Origin: Podospora pseudoanserina
Lineage: Eukaryota; Ascomycota; Sordariomycetes; Sordariales; Podosporaceae
DNA: 64,000 bases
Direction: 5' to 3'
Assembly: GCF_035222485.1 (NCBI RefSeq)
Contig: NC_085925.1
Coordinates: forward strand, 4,120,098 to 4,184,097
Shown piece after piece: positions 1 to 10,496 of the stretch. Position numbers and translations under genes: made by a program. How positions within the stretch are numbered: the stretch's first letter is position 1; every line of letters starts with the position of its first letter. The notes under the pieces were generated by a model. That model had not been told where the DNA came from and did not search any database. It was given only the letters and a program-made list of their open reading frames with translations.

Positions 1-1539
1 ATTCGGTCATTGCGAGGGAGGTCGCGGCTGAAGGCACGGTCTTGCTCAAGAATGAGGATTTGCTGCCCATCAGTCGTCAGGGGCTGAGCGACGAAAGGCT
101 CAGGGCTAGAAGGGATGCTGTCGAGCGTGCCACCGGGAAGCGCAGCGAAGGAAAGTTCAAGGTAGGCATCTTTGGCGAGGATGCAGGGCCGGGCAACGGC
201 CCAAATGCATGCAAGGACCGCGGTTGGTAAGTCTTCTCACTCGAACCATTTGCCTCGACTGTCATGCTGACAAAGTAACAGTAACCAAGGCACACTTGGT
301 TCGGGCTGGGGTTCTGGTGCTGTCGAGTTCCCCTACCTTGTGTCACCTGTAGAGGCGCTGCGGAAGCAGTTTGACAAGTCCAAAGTCGAGCTCTCCGAAT
401 TTCTGGACAACAAGGCGTCTTTCGGCAAGGGCGACGGCAGTCTGAATGATCTGGAACTGTGCATCGTTTTTGCCAATGCCGATGCCGGGGAGGGTTTCAC
501 CAGATGGGCGGATGTCAGCGGCGACCGTCCCGACCTGCGGCTTCAAAACAACGGCGACGACCTAATCGTCAAGGTTGCCTCCAGCTGTGGCGGTGGCACT
601 GGCGACGTCATTGTTGTCATCCACGCCGTCGGACCAGTGCTTGTGGAAGATTGGATCGACACCCCGAACGTCAAGGCTCTGTTGTTTGCCAATCTCCCCG
701 GCCAAGAGTCTGGGAATGCTCTGGCAGAGATACTCTTCGGCGACACCAACCCATCTGGCCACCTGCCCTTCACCATCGGACGGACTCTGGAAGACTACGG
801 CGCCGGTGGCAAGGTGCTCTATCTTCCCAACGGAGTGGTGCCTCAGCAGGACTTTAGAGAAGGACTGTACATTGACTATCGTCACTTTGACAAGTACAAC
901 ATTGAGCCCAGGTTTGAGTTTGGCTTTGGCCTCAGCTACACAACCTTCAAGTTTGACAATATTGTGGTCATCCCCCAGAGGAGGAAGACGCCCTATCCCC
1001 TGCGCAGACCGAACCCTGCTGCTGAGCCTCCCAGCTACTCAAACGACATCCCCAGCAAGGAAGAGGCAATCTTTCCGCCCGAGATTCGCAGGCTGGAAAA
1101 GTACGTCTATCCGTATCTGGACAGCACAGATGATATCGAAGTGGGCCAGTACCCTTACCCTGACGGGTATGACCAGCAGCCACCCCTGAGCGAGGCTGGC
1201 GGTGATGAGGGTGGGAACCCCGACCTGTGGTCAAACTATGTTGTTGTGAATGTCGACGTGATCAATGACGGGCCGGTTGCGGGAGCGGCGGTGCCGCAGC
1301 TGTATCTGCAATACCCAGAAACCGAATCGGAAACGGACTTTCCCATTCGCGTGCTGAGAGGCTTTGACAAGGTCTACCTCAAGCCTGGGGAGAAGAAGAC
1401 GGTCAAGTTCAACCTTACGAGGCGAGACCTGAGTTATTGGGATGTCGTGGCTCAGAATTGGGTCATGGTGACGGAGGGGCCGTACGAGTTTTCGGTCGGG
1501 TTGAGTTCACGAGATCTGTCCATCAGCGGGACTTGGTAA
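1..1539 (+). CDS. GH3 beta-glucosidase, C-terminal part, 5' end outside window
   Basis: Secreted or periplasmic family-3 beta-glucosidase, which releases glucose from beta-linked disaccharides and oligosaccharides. About 493 residues are visible, open at the left edge. The reading starts at base 3, with an intron at 227-281 (GTAAGT...CAG) joining TG+T to give Cys-Asn-Gln-Gly-Thr-Leu. Seen in order: the end of the (beta/alpha)8 domain linker (EGTVLLKNEDLLP), the GH3 C-terminal sandwich domain (GTLGSGWGSG; GQESGNALAEILFGDTNPSG), then a roughly 90-residue Pro/Tyr-rich insertion (about 970-1230) and a fibronectin-III-like domain (about 1235-1500) ending in GTW. The catalytic Asp nucleophile lies upstream, outside the window. 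The insertion before the Fn3 domain is typical of one fungal subgroup, so the exact substrate is uncertain. Confidence 0.92.
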
Positions 1540-2016
1540 TATCATGGTTGCATGGCCTGGAGCACAGAGTATGTAGTGGTATAGATGAGAATTGTTTGAT
1601 GCACTGTTTCCTTTCCGCTGCCGGGACCATGTCATGATCTAGAAAATTAATGTCAGGGTTAGGGCAGGCATCAGGCAGCTGCCACGACCGCCAAGACGTG
1701 AGATCTGCGCTGGCGGCATCTGGACCCTGAAACGGGTGGAGGACTCGACCGGAGTGGCATCTCCATCTCCATCTGCCCCTTTTCATTCTTGACCCAATCC
1801 TCCATACCGTAGTCGGTGTTCTCTCATTATCTCCAGGCGTGGGTGCATTTTCTCCTCTACACTTCACATTTATACTATTACAGCTACTCACTTGTAATCG
1901 CCCACGCTAGTTAATCGACCGTCCCGACCGACCGTGTTCCACGACCTGTCCCTGTCGGTCAACCCCGCACTACGATTCCCGACACTTTGGGCAGCCCAGA
2001 GAAAACAAGAGAAAAT
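1540..2016. other. Intergenic, GH3 gene to coactosin gene
   Basis: No coding sequence supported. It holds the 3' flank of the glucosidase gene and the leader of the coactosin gene. An AGGGTTAGGG telomere-like decamer lies at 1654-1663, and a pyrimidine-rich tract runs from about 1780 to 1860. Confidence 0.6.
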
Positions 2017-2454
2017 ATGTCAGGCGTCAACTCTCCCGAAGTCCTCGCCGCCTACGACTCTATCCGTTCCGACAAGGAAGAACAAAACTGGCTTCTGTTG
2101 TCGTACGGCGCGACGGGCAACAAGCTGCAGCTGACAGCCACGGGCACCGGCGGCCTTTCGGAGCTCACGGCCCAGCTCGACGACACCCAGGTGCAGTACG
2201 CATACGTCCGAGTGGAATACGCAAACGATGCCGAGAGCAAGAGGGTCAAGTTTGCCTTTGTGGTCTGGATTGGCGAGAACGCCAAGGTCATGAAGAAGGC
2301 GAGGGCGAGCATCGAGGCCGGCGACGTCAAGAAGGTGCTGAGCCACTACAGCGTCGAGCTGACGGCCAACGACAAGGGCGACTTGAACGAGGACGAGGTT
2401 ATCAAGAGGCTGCGGAAGGCTGGAGGGGCTGACTACAACGGTGGAAGGGGATAA
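2017..2454 (+). CDS. Coactosin-like actin-binding protein (ADF/cofilin homology)
   Basis: A single-exon gene of 145 residues, the usual length for coactosin. Coactosin is a one-domain ADF-H protein that binds filamentous actin and modulates capping in the cytoplasm. The ADF-H core is recognisable: an N-terminal helix (AAYDSIRSD), a YVRVEY strand, KRVKFAFVVWIGENAKVMKKAR, the conserved strand-helix that includes the actin-contact basic residues, and a C-terminal EDEVIKRLRKAGGA helix. There is no signal peptide. The ATG at 2017 is chosen because the upstream in-frame extension from 1987 starts at TTG and is not conserved-looking. Coactosin and not cofilin is inferred from the VVWIGENAKVM segment. 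Confidence 0.9.
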   Translation: MSGVNSPEVLAAYDSIRSDKEEQNWLLLSYGATGNKLQLTATGTGGLSELTAQLDDTQVQYAYVRVEYANDAESKRVKFAFVVWIGENAKVMKKARASIEAGDVKKVLSHYSVELTANDKGDLNEDEVIKRLRKAGGADYNGGRG

Positions 2455-3234
2455 ACCTGCTGGACGGGAAGTTGGATCATGCAATGTAGCCTTCTCGCGC
2501 TGGATAGATGGATCGCAATTTCGGGCGGGAATCTGGAAAAGACACAAAACACCCACTTGGACAACAAGATACACGGCGCCTTTCTGTCTCTCTGCGGTGA
2601 CATGGTCGGACGGAACACGCCAACTGAATCACAAGAGCTGCCACCAGAGGCTGCCACGTTGTTGTGCACTATCCCTTGGAGACGTACAGGACACGCCGGC
2701 GATCCCGATGCTGCAGAGGGTGCATCGGCACGCTGCAGACGATGCTATAAACGATGACATGCAGTGATCGACAGTGTCGGAAATGCTTGATTCCACGTCC
2801 ACGTTCACTTTCACGTTCGATGTCCGGTATTCTGATGTTGCTGTATGCATCGCCGTTTCTTGTTGGTTCCGTGGTCGGCCTGATCTCGAGCTGTGTTTCC
2901 TTCCTGTGTGTTGGTTGTATAGCTGTCTTGCTACCTCCCAAGATAAATTGCCAAATTTCATAGGGACTAGAGCGCGTGCGCCTTTTTCCATCTGGAGAGC
3001 CGTAGCATCTCAGGCATCCCCAGCATTGTGGATTGGCGAGGCGTGGATCAAAGAACATGACATGGAGGTGGAGCGGGTCGTGTGCCAAGCTTGATGTCTG
3101 AGGGGGAACGATTTTCCCACTTCTCATCAGGGATGGGCAGATAGATTTCACTGCAGAGAAACAACTCCATCAACAACTGAGAGCCATTTTCTACATCATA
3201 TCGTGACCATCCGCCCGCACTCCTCTTCGCCATC
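2455..3234. other. Intergenic, coactosin to SDR gene
   Basis: I see no gene here. Overlapping short frames on both strands have no recognisable motif. The last 100 bases are the presumed SDR promoter and leader. Confidence 0.55.
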
Positions 3235-4017
3235 ATGGGCCGATTCTGCATCACGGGGTCCTCAGATGGCCTCGGCGCCCGCACCGCCAACAAACTAATC
3301 TCGCAGGGACACACTGTCATCCTCCACGCCCGCAACGCTCAACGTGCCGAAGATGCACGCAAGGCTTGTCCCGGCGCAGAAACAGTGCTGATTGCCGATT
3401 TATCGTCCATTGAAGAGACCAAGCAGCTTGCCAGAGAAGCATCGGAATTGGGGCCGTACGAGGCCGTCATCCACAACGCAGGCGTCTACACGGGCATGGA
3501 AAAGGTCCCCGGAAAGTCTGGGCTGCCGACACTGTTCACCGTCAACACACTTGCCCCTTACATCCTCACTGCTCTCATGGGACCCGGCGCGCAAAAGAGG
3601 CTGGTTTTTGTCAGCAGCGAGCTTCACGCCGGTGGTAGGCCCCGGCTGAGCGACTCCGAGGACATCAAGAAGAGCGGGTACGGCGACAGCAAGCTTCACA
3701 ATGTCATCTTGGCAAAGGCGTTTGCCAGGGTTTGGCAGACAAAAGCATATAGCGTTCACCCGGGCTGGGTTCCTACAAAGATGGGGGGCGCGAACGCGAC
3801 GGGGGATATGCAACTAGCGGTCGACACGTTTGTCTGGGTGGCCACTGGCGGTCAGACGGATGGGAAAGGGGAGAATGAGGACGAGAGGTGGACCCCAGGC
3901 GGGTATTTCACCGCGTTGAGGGAGGAGGAACCGTCCAAGACTGCCAATGACCAGTCGGTGCAAGACGGGCTGCTTGCGGCGCTGGAGACAATCTCGGGGG
4001 TGAAAGTGAGCGTATAG
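3235..4017 (+). CDS. Short-chain dehydrogenase/reductase
   Basis: A single-exon, 260-residue classical-type SDR, an NAD(P)-dependent oxidoreductase whose substrate cannot be told. Seen: the N-terminal nucleotide-binding motif TGSSDGLG (residues 7-14), the adenine-ring motif DLSS, the HNAG motif (about residue 81) that stabilises the central sheet, the catalytic Ser in VFVSSELH, and the active-site Tyr-x3-Lys as YGDSK, followed by HPGWVPTKMGG, the usual Pro-Gly loop. The short basic segment HARNAQR after the second strand suggests NADP(H) preference. The start has a good fungal context (CCATCATGGGC). The carboxyl end (GGYFTALREEEPSKTANDQ) resembles fungal SDRs related to the retinol dehydrogenase/WW-oxidoreductase group. 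It stands alone between unrelated genes. Confidence 0.9.
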   Translation: MGRFCITGSSDGLGARTANKLISQGHTVILHARNAQRAEDARKACPGAETVLIADLSSIEETKQLAREASELGPYEAVIHNAGVYTGMEKVPGKSGLPTLFTVNTLAPYILTALMGPGAQKRLVFVSSELHAGGRPRLSDSEDIKKSGYGDSKLHNVILAKAFARVWQTKAYSVHPGWVPTKMGGANATGDMQLAVDTFVWVATGGQTDGKGENEDERWTPGGYFTALREEEPSKTANDQSVQDGLLAALETISGVKVSV

Positions 4018-5325
4018 CGATAGCAGGGATGATCATTTCCCTTCTGGTGCTGAATGTAGGTAGAGATATGTTGTACATGCACCTCTAGGAATACACAAAG
4101 GAGACATGATAGGACCAATCTAGTTCGGCCCGGGGGGCGGATGGATCCCGGTGGTGCGCTGAGTGATCCGTGCGTGGAGTAACATCTGGAACATCAGCTC
4201 CCCCATGTTCCACCCTCGGGAATGGCCGACTTTGAACTACGACTGGAGTAGCCAACCCCGTCACGCCACTGTCATGCACTCAACACCTCTGCTCTCTGTG
4301 TCTTGAATTTGATTCTTCTGCCTCATTTGCGACCTGCAGCATTACCAAGCTGGACCCGGGGAACGGCTTCCCTTCAAACGCTGAAACGGAGCGGTGAGAG
4401 CGAGTGAGATGTCGAAAAAGAACTAGCTCGGCGTGCTCGGACCCTGCGTGCATCAAATTCGTTTCTTTCTTCAATGGGTAATTAAACTCTCTACTACTGC
4501 GCGGTCTGTATGTAGGGCAGGGGCGTCCCCGGGAGCTGGTTCTAGACTGGCCTGACGTTTTCGTCGGGCCGTGTCCTCGGGACACAGACACTGACATTGA
4601 CATGGGGGTCGTGCCTTTGATGCTCCTCCCTGGACCCTGGTCGTGAGTTATCGATGATGTCGTTCTTTCAGACTCGATGACCGTCAACAGAAGTACGGAG
4701 TACTGAAAGCGGCTGCCCGTCCACAGAATGCATTGTAGCATATCTTTACTGCCGGACCGAGACATTGCGTCATTGTGTGCGATTCGTCTGATGCCCAAAA
4801 CGAGACATCGTGACTTTTTCTCCAGCTGCTGTGTACTGTTGCGCAAAACACTGTAACCGCAACATGTCCTCCACATCTTCATGCCACAATTGGTTTGGTT
4901 TCTTTCGACGGCAGCGTGTGAACAGTGAGCCCTCAGCCCAGATCACCCGACCCGTCCCGATCACCAAATGGTCCCTTCTTTCAGCTTGCGCCCGTCGCAT
5001 ATATGAGCCGCTGACCATACCCTTTCCAAATCTCTGGACCGTTTGGCTAACGCAGGGGGCACAGTCGACCTCTTTTCGTGCGGTTCATGCAACAATAATA
5101 CCACCAGGCCAACCAGTCCCTTTCAGATTTTACGGCACCGTCGCCCCTTGGCATCAGTTGGCTCACTTTGCTCGCCTTGCCTCAACTCGGAATCGTCCCT
5201 TACCCCAGCCGGGCCAACGATCCGAGAGCCCTTGAACACAATATTCATCCCATTTTTTTATTAAATACCATCCTCCATCTGTTCCACTCACCTCCCCACT
5301 CTTTGTTCACTCCAAAAAAATCAAA
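4018..5325. other. Intergenic, SDR gene to aquaporin gene
   Basis: 1.3 kb with no supported gene. A 200-codon open frame on the minus strand (4280-4882) lacks any family signal and has Arg/Ser-rich low-complexity translation. The bases 5260-5322 are C/T-rich, as in many fungal transcription start regions, and lead into the aquaporin ATG. Confidence 0.55.
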
Positions 5326-6439
5326 ATGCCTCGCAGTCGTTTTCTATCGTACGCCTCCAACGTCAACGGGCACAACTCTCACAACAACAACAACGACGAC
5401 ATCTCAAACGTCAACGCGAGGCCCACCAACACAATGAATCACACCAACACTATGACGCTGCCGATGCTGTCCAAGCCGGCCAGCACACGCAACAACATCA
5501 CGGCTTTCCTGGGAGAGTTTGTTGGAACCTTCTTGTTTCTGTTCTTTTCCTTTGCCGGTACCCAGATTGCCGTCAATTCAGGTCCTACCCAGCTCGAGTC
5601 CGGTACCGATATTGCCGTTCCCAACACCCAGAACCTCATGTTTATCGCTTTGGTATTCGGTCTGAGTCTGATGGCGAACGTGTGGGCTTTTTACCGTGTC
5701 ACAGGCGGGCTCTTCAACCCCAGCGTCACGCTCGCTCTGTTTCTGGTTGGTGGTTTGTCAGCAGTCCGCAGCGTCATCGTCGTGGTTGCCCAGCTGCTGG
5801 CCGGTATGGCTGCCGCTGGTGTTGTCTCGGCTTTGTTCCCCGGGCCCATGGATGTCGAGACGACGCTTGGAGGGGGTGCCAACGTTGCGCAGGGCCTCTT
5901 TATTGAAATGTTTCTCACGGCCGAGCTGGTGTTTGTCGTCATCATGGTGGCGGCCGAGAAGCACAAGAGCACCTATCTGGCACCAGTCGCGATTGGAATG
6001 GCCTTCTTTCTTGCCGAGCTGGTTGGTAAGTTTGCTGTCAAGGTTGGGTGGAGGTGGAATGGAATGCTGACTGCTGATAGGCGTATACTTCACCGGCGGC
6101 TCTCTCAACTTTGCCCGCTCCCTCGGACCAGCGGTGGTCAACCGGAGCTTCCCAGGTTATTTCTGGATCTACTTCCTGGGCCCCATCCTGGGCTCACTGC
6201 TGGCCTCAGGATTCTATGCGCTGCTCAAGTACCTCCGGTGGAAGGAGTGCAACCCCGGCCAGGATGTCGATGACGAGGAGAAGCTCAAGTTTGACACGGC
6301 CAGGGTACAGGAGAAGGAACGCTATGGAAGCGTTGCCGACGGACATGCCACACCCCGCGAGACAGTGACGCCGCCTAACGGAGCTGCGTCACCTGGCGGG
6401 ACGACTGTGGCCGATTCCCCCACGGCACCGCGCGCATGA
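5326..6439 (+). CDS. Aquaporin (MIP family) with atypical NPA boxes
   Basis: Membrane channel for water and possibly small solutes. Two exons, 5326-6025 and 6081-6439, with a 55-nt intron (GTAAGT...TAG) completing Gly before VYFTGG; 352 residues. The N-terminal cytosolic segment of about 55 residues is Asn/Thr-rich. Six membrane spans are visible, with the first half-helix motif GGLFNPSVTLAL (NPS in place of NPA) and the second GGSLNFARSLGP (NFA in place of NPA). The Arg after the second box, needed for the selectivity filter, is kept. The C-terminal cytosolic tail of about 80 residues is acidic, then Pro/Ala/Thr-rich. A change of Pro to Phe in the second box is unusual; similar variants occur in fungal orthodox-type aquaporins, but solute choice cannot be inferred. 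A downstream Met at 5434 is an alternative start. Confidence 0.9.
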
Positions 6440-9400
6440 ACTGCAATCATCACGACTTGACTGTTGGAAGGTAGTCTGAGGGTTCAGCTTGAAATCTTTC
6501 ACTCTCCTCTTTTTCAAGAATATGAATGGTCGGCCGGGTTTATGAGTGACGATGCTCGTTGTCTCGCTTAAGTTGGTGCGTTTGGAAACTATTGGGTGTT
6601 TAATGGATGTTGCTTGCGGTACAGCTTGCGTTGCTTTTCAGTTTTCTTGGTTGGAGATCAGCATTTGGACTGATGGTACGAGTTGCGCTGGTCATGGAAT
6701 CCGGAGGGATGGTTCATCGTTGGGTTTCTGGTGCATATCTACTGGGCTGCATTGGAGGTCGGGACTGGTCAAGGTGGCGGTGCTGAGATCTTTAGGGGTG
6801 GGTGACTGGGTCTGGTGTTTCAGGATTGTCTTGTGATACCAAAATGGAACAGGGAAAGGGTCAGTGGGATGGATGGTAGGAACGGGGGAAATGGTTGGCG
6901 ATATCGGAAAGATCTACTTGGTATCTCAGCATAATTAATCGATTAATGGAATGAATACGCAAAAGATGCAACTCAAAGATATGGTGCTATCACTTGTAGT
7001 GGGAAAGTTCTACTTACTTGGCTTGGTCCACCCTGAGCAGCCGTTGCTCCCGATCAAAAGATAGACAAGATATTGAGGTGCAAAGCTGCTAGTACAAAGC
7101 CTATCAGGTATAAAGTTTGAGCTCTGGCTTCTAGAGAGTGCTTCCCACAGTTTGACTGATGGTTACCTCGGGGACCAGTTTCAAAGTGCGCAAAACTACT
7201 TTTAGAAAGATCCTAGCTAGATAACTGCGTACTCAGAAGGTACAGAGCTTCGAACCCATTTTGGGCAGGTCAACCCTTCCATTGATGATTGCCTCGAAGA
7301 GCTGTTTCAACCAGCATCGGCCTTTCTACGTATCCCTGAGAACTATCTTACTCTCAGATCAATGACCTCTTGGTTCAAGTCACAGACCAATTCATGCCCG
7401 GATGCGTATGACTTATTGGCGCTTTACTCTGTTGAGTATGACCATCTCTGCCTGGGTATCGTTCTATTTCCATGTATGCAACGAAGCTTAACAACCTACC
7501 TAGCCACCATGATCCTCAGGCATCATCGATCAGCATCTCCGGTCGTGGTATTATGTCATCCCGTTCCTTGTTGTTGGGTGTGGGGAACGAGGGACAGGGG
7601 GAGGCTAATCCCTTGCTGGCCTCGGGCCGGGGCCGGCATCATGGAGCATATGGCTGTGCACCGAAAACTCAATGAACATTGTGCAAGTTCCTCGGAACTC
7701 AGGACGGCGATGCCGACTCGTTAAATTATGGATTGTCGAGCCAGTTGATCTTTTGAACAAAAGGGACTGGAAATTATGTAGGTAATATTGAGGCCTCTGG
7801 GAGCAACTGCCGCACCCATTCTCCCAACACCTGATCGGAGTTTTCGGCGTTTCCGACAGATAAGAACTGCAGCCCTACCACATCATGAAACACGTCAATG
7901 GAACGTGCCATCCATAGCCAAGTGGTGGGTGGCGGTCTCCTTGGCCTTTACAACAGTTCGTTTACATACGGTTCAGGTACGCTCGAAGTCAAAATCCTGA
8001 CGGAAGATTCCATCATGAACAAGACCGCCAGCAACAAGGGCTTATGCAGGGGTGGGCTTAGAGTTCCATCGATATACCTACGAGACACAAAAAGCATCAG
8101 CAACAAACGCCTCTACCCCTGGAGTGTTGCTGGTTGCCTTCTCGTCGTGACGGAAGTCTGCCCGATTTTCCTTCTGGCACTTGGTTGTTGTTTGATCCCT
8201 GCGGCGTTGTATGCGATAACAGGATCAAATTGCCGTATAAGGATCTGAATAGGTGACCGGCACAGTTCGCGGTCATCTTATGCCCTTTTTGGTAGCCAAA
8301 GACTACACGGATGTTGCTCCTGAGAGGAGAGTGGTGTGGTTGCATTAGAGTCTGGTAGCTAGAAGCTCAATGAGACCAAAAATCGTAAAAGGATTCATAC
8401 AGAGAACCTGCCTGACCTGAGATTCCACCGCCAATTCGGTTCCACAGTAAGATACAATGTCTCCATTAAAGCTGTAGCAGGTAGATGGACGTTCTGTAAA
8501 GATATTTGATGATGTCACCTTCTATGCTCGGATGGCTGTGGGGGCGGCCAGCTGCTGACGAGTGCCCACACCTGCCAGATGTTTGGAACCCCCTTTCATG
8601 GGTAAACAATGCCCCCTATTCGTCGTTTGACGACACTACAGAGTCATCGCAATTCCCGATATCTCTCCTCCACCCGCAGCGACCTTATTTCTGTGTTTGG
8701 CAACATGGGATGGTGTTGTGCCCCGAGGCCAGCCTGAGATTGGTAGGTGTCATGAGCTTTTGGAAACCACCCCTCTCCCACTCACCAGCTCGGTGTGTGA
8801 TGGGGGACAAAAACTCCGATCCCAGCAACCGCCATCACCCTCTACACCAATGAAACCGTCGCGATCAAAAATCATCAGCAGCTTCAGAGGAAGCCAAGTT
8901 TTGGGCACAGAAGCCTGCACATGAGAGGTACCTTAAGGGGTAGTAACGAGGGGCATCACACCGTGACCAATGTCAATTGCTAAAGGTACGGTTACGGGTG
9001 CCGGTACCGTCCACACTGGCGATGATGGTTGGGGGACTCCAACTAGAACAAAGCTTGATTTCTCGATCAAGGGGTTCGTGATCTCCTGTCTCTTCAAGGT
9101 AGCAAATCGATAGTCGATATCTCTGTTGAGAGCCGACAAATTTCGCGCAAAAATGAGAAGATTGGGCCATGGTTGTGTACAAAGTACAAGACCTCGCCTG
9201 TGGTCAATTGTGGCGGGGGTTTTACCTGATTAGAAAGCCAATGGTGCCTTGGCAGCGGGTCCCCCCGCCGTTCTGTTTTCCTTCCACAACCAGAGAGGAA
9301 GGGTGGGGAGGGGTTCAAGAGCCACAGAGCGTGCCAAGGGGCTTTTTGTCATGGGTTCATTTTCAGTGCCGTCCAAAAGGACGCTTCTGTATCTCTCGAA

Positions 9401-10496
9401 GGTCCAGATAAGGTTAAGGCTTCGCCAAGGAGACCAACCTTGATCGGCCTGACAAGTTTAGGGCACCTCTCAAGCGAGCAAACATCCTTCGCGCTATTTC
9501 CACCATCCTTCCCGTCTGACTGGTGCTCTTTTGCGCCGAAGAAATGATGGCTTTACGGGATAGACGTTAGCCTGAGGCCGCTTCAGGGGACGGATGTTTA
9601 GAAGTCATGGATCTCCAAGTTCGCGCCTCGGAGCTTTTCTCGCTATCCCATGGCCAACACAGACATGTTCGGCACGCCGAGCACTATGAGCCGAGAGAGC
9701 GGGCCAGAGAACGGCGACCTTGAAGTTTTTATTCTGCTGCCTGTCTGTATTTCCCCTCTTTTGTCCTGTGGGCTCTCAAGCGGTATGCTAGTGGACGGGT
9801 AGTCTACAGCGGGTAAAAGCCCAGTCCCCACATTTCACACCATATCGGCACAACGTGGGCCATGTCTCCTCTCTAGACGCAGGCGGTCAAGCAAAGCAAA
9901 AGGGCAGCATATCGTCGAGCAAAAGTGACGTGACCGGGCACAAAAAGTGTAGCCTAGATGCTAATGCAGACTGAGCATGGGCGCAGGATGCGCTGGAACT
10001 CTGGAACGGTGTTTTGGGCCCCGTCATGTACCAGGGGCAGGGGTTTGGGGGTGTGGTCTTGGTATCCCAGCTCAGCCCTACCACGGGCCGTTTCGATCTA
10101 CAGCACCTTGGCCGGCCCTGCTCCCTCCCTCCCGGCGCCTTGGTTGTCCATCATTTGACGTGATATATGTATATAGAGGAGGGGGAACTGGACTGTGTCA
10201 TCATGACATTCAACATTCTGACATCAGCATCTATTTGACCACCTATCTAACTGACTCCAAGCCAAATCGCGCCACAAACATACACACACACACACACACA
10301 CACTTACACGCTCACTGTGGAGACTGTTGTTGGACCCATCTCACCTGTGCCCCCCATTGTCGCCTTATCCCCTTTCTGAGTCCTCTTCCGCAGCCACTTA
10401 CTGAAAAAACAGGTTCCTGCAAAGAAAGCACTTGAAGAATACCAGTCACACAGTCTTTTCTCTCTTCTCGCCTTCCATCACCCAACATCACACACC
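6440..10496. other. 4-kb gene-poor stretch
   Basis: No open frame here carries a family signature, and no spliced gene could be built on either strand. Base composition is normal, with CpA and TpG abundant, so it is not a RIP remnant. It separates the aquaporin 3' end from the Zn2Cys6 gene. It may hold a long promoter or a non-coding transcript; the sequence does not decide. A (CA)n microsatellite (10280-10303) lies in the presumed leader of the regulator gene, and TATATAG at 10170-10176 could be its core promoter. Confidence 0.55.
10280..10303. repeat. (AC)n microsatellite
   Basis: About 11-12 uninterrupted AC dinucleotides roughly 195 bases upstream of the Zn2Cys6 regulator ATG, probably within its 5' leader. 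Confidence 0.95.

Noticed and set aside
4280-4882. 200-codon open frame, minus strand
   Set aside because: Translation is Ser/Arg/Thr-rich low complexity with no domain, lies in the aquaporin promoter, and no supporting splice or leader signals.
7240-7280. Possible tRNA T-arm (CTTCGAACCC)
   Set aside because: No acceptor or anticodon stem can be formed around it.
9977-10435. 152-codon open frame, plus strand
   Set aside because: Contains the (CA)n microsatellite read as Thr-His repeats and lies in the Zn2Cys6 leader; no motif.
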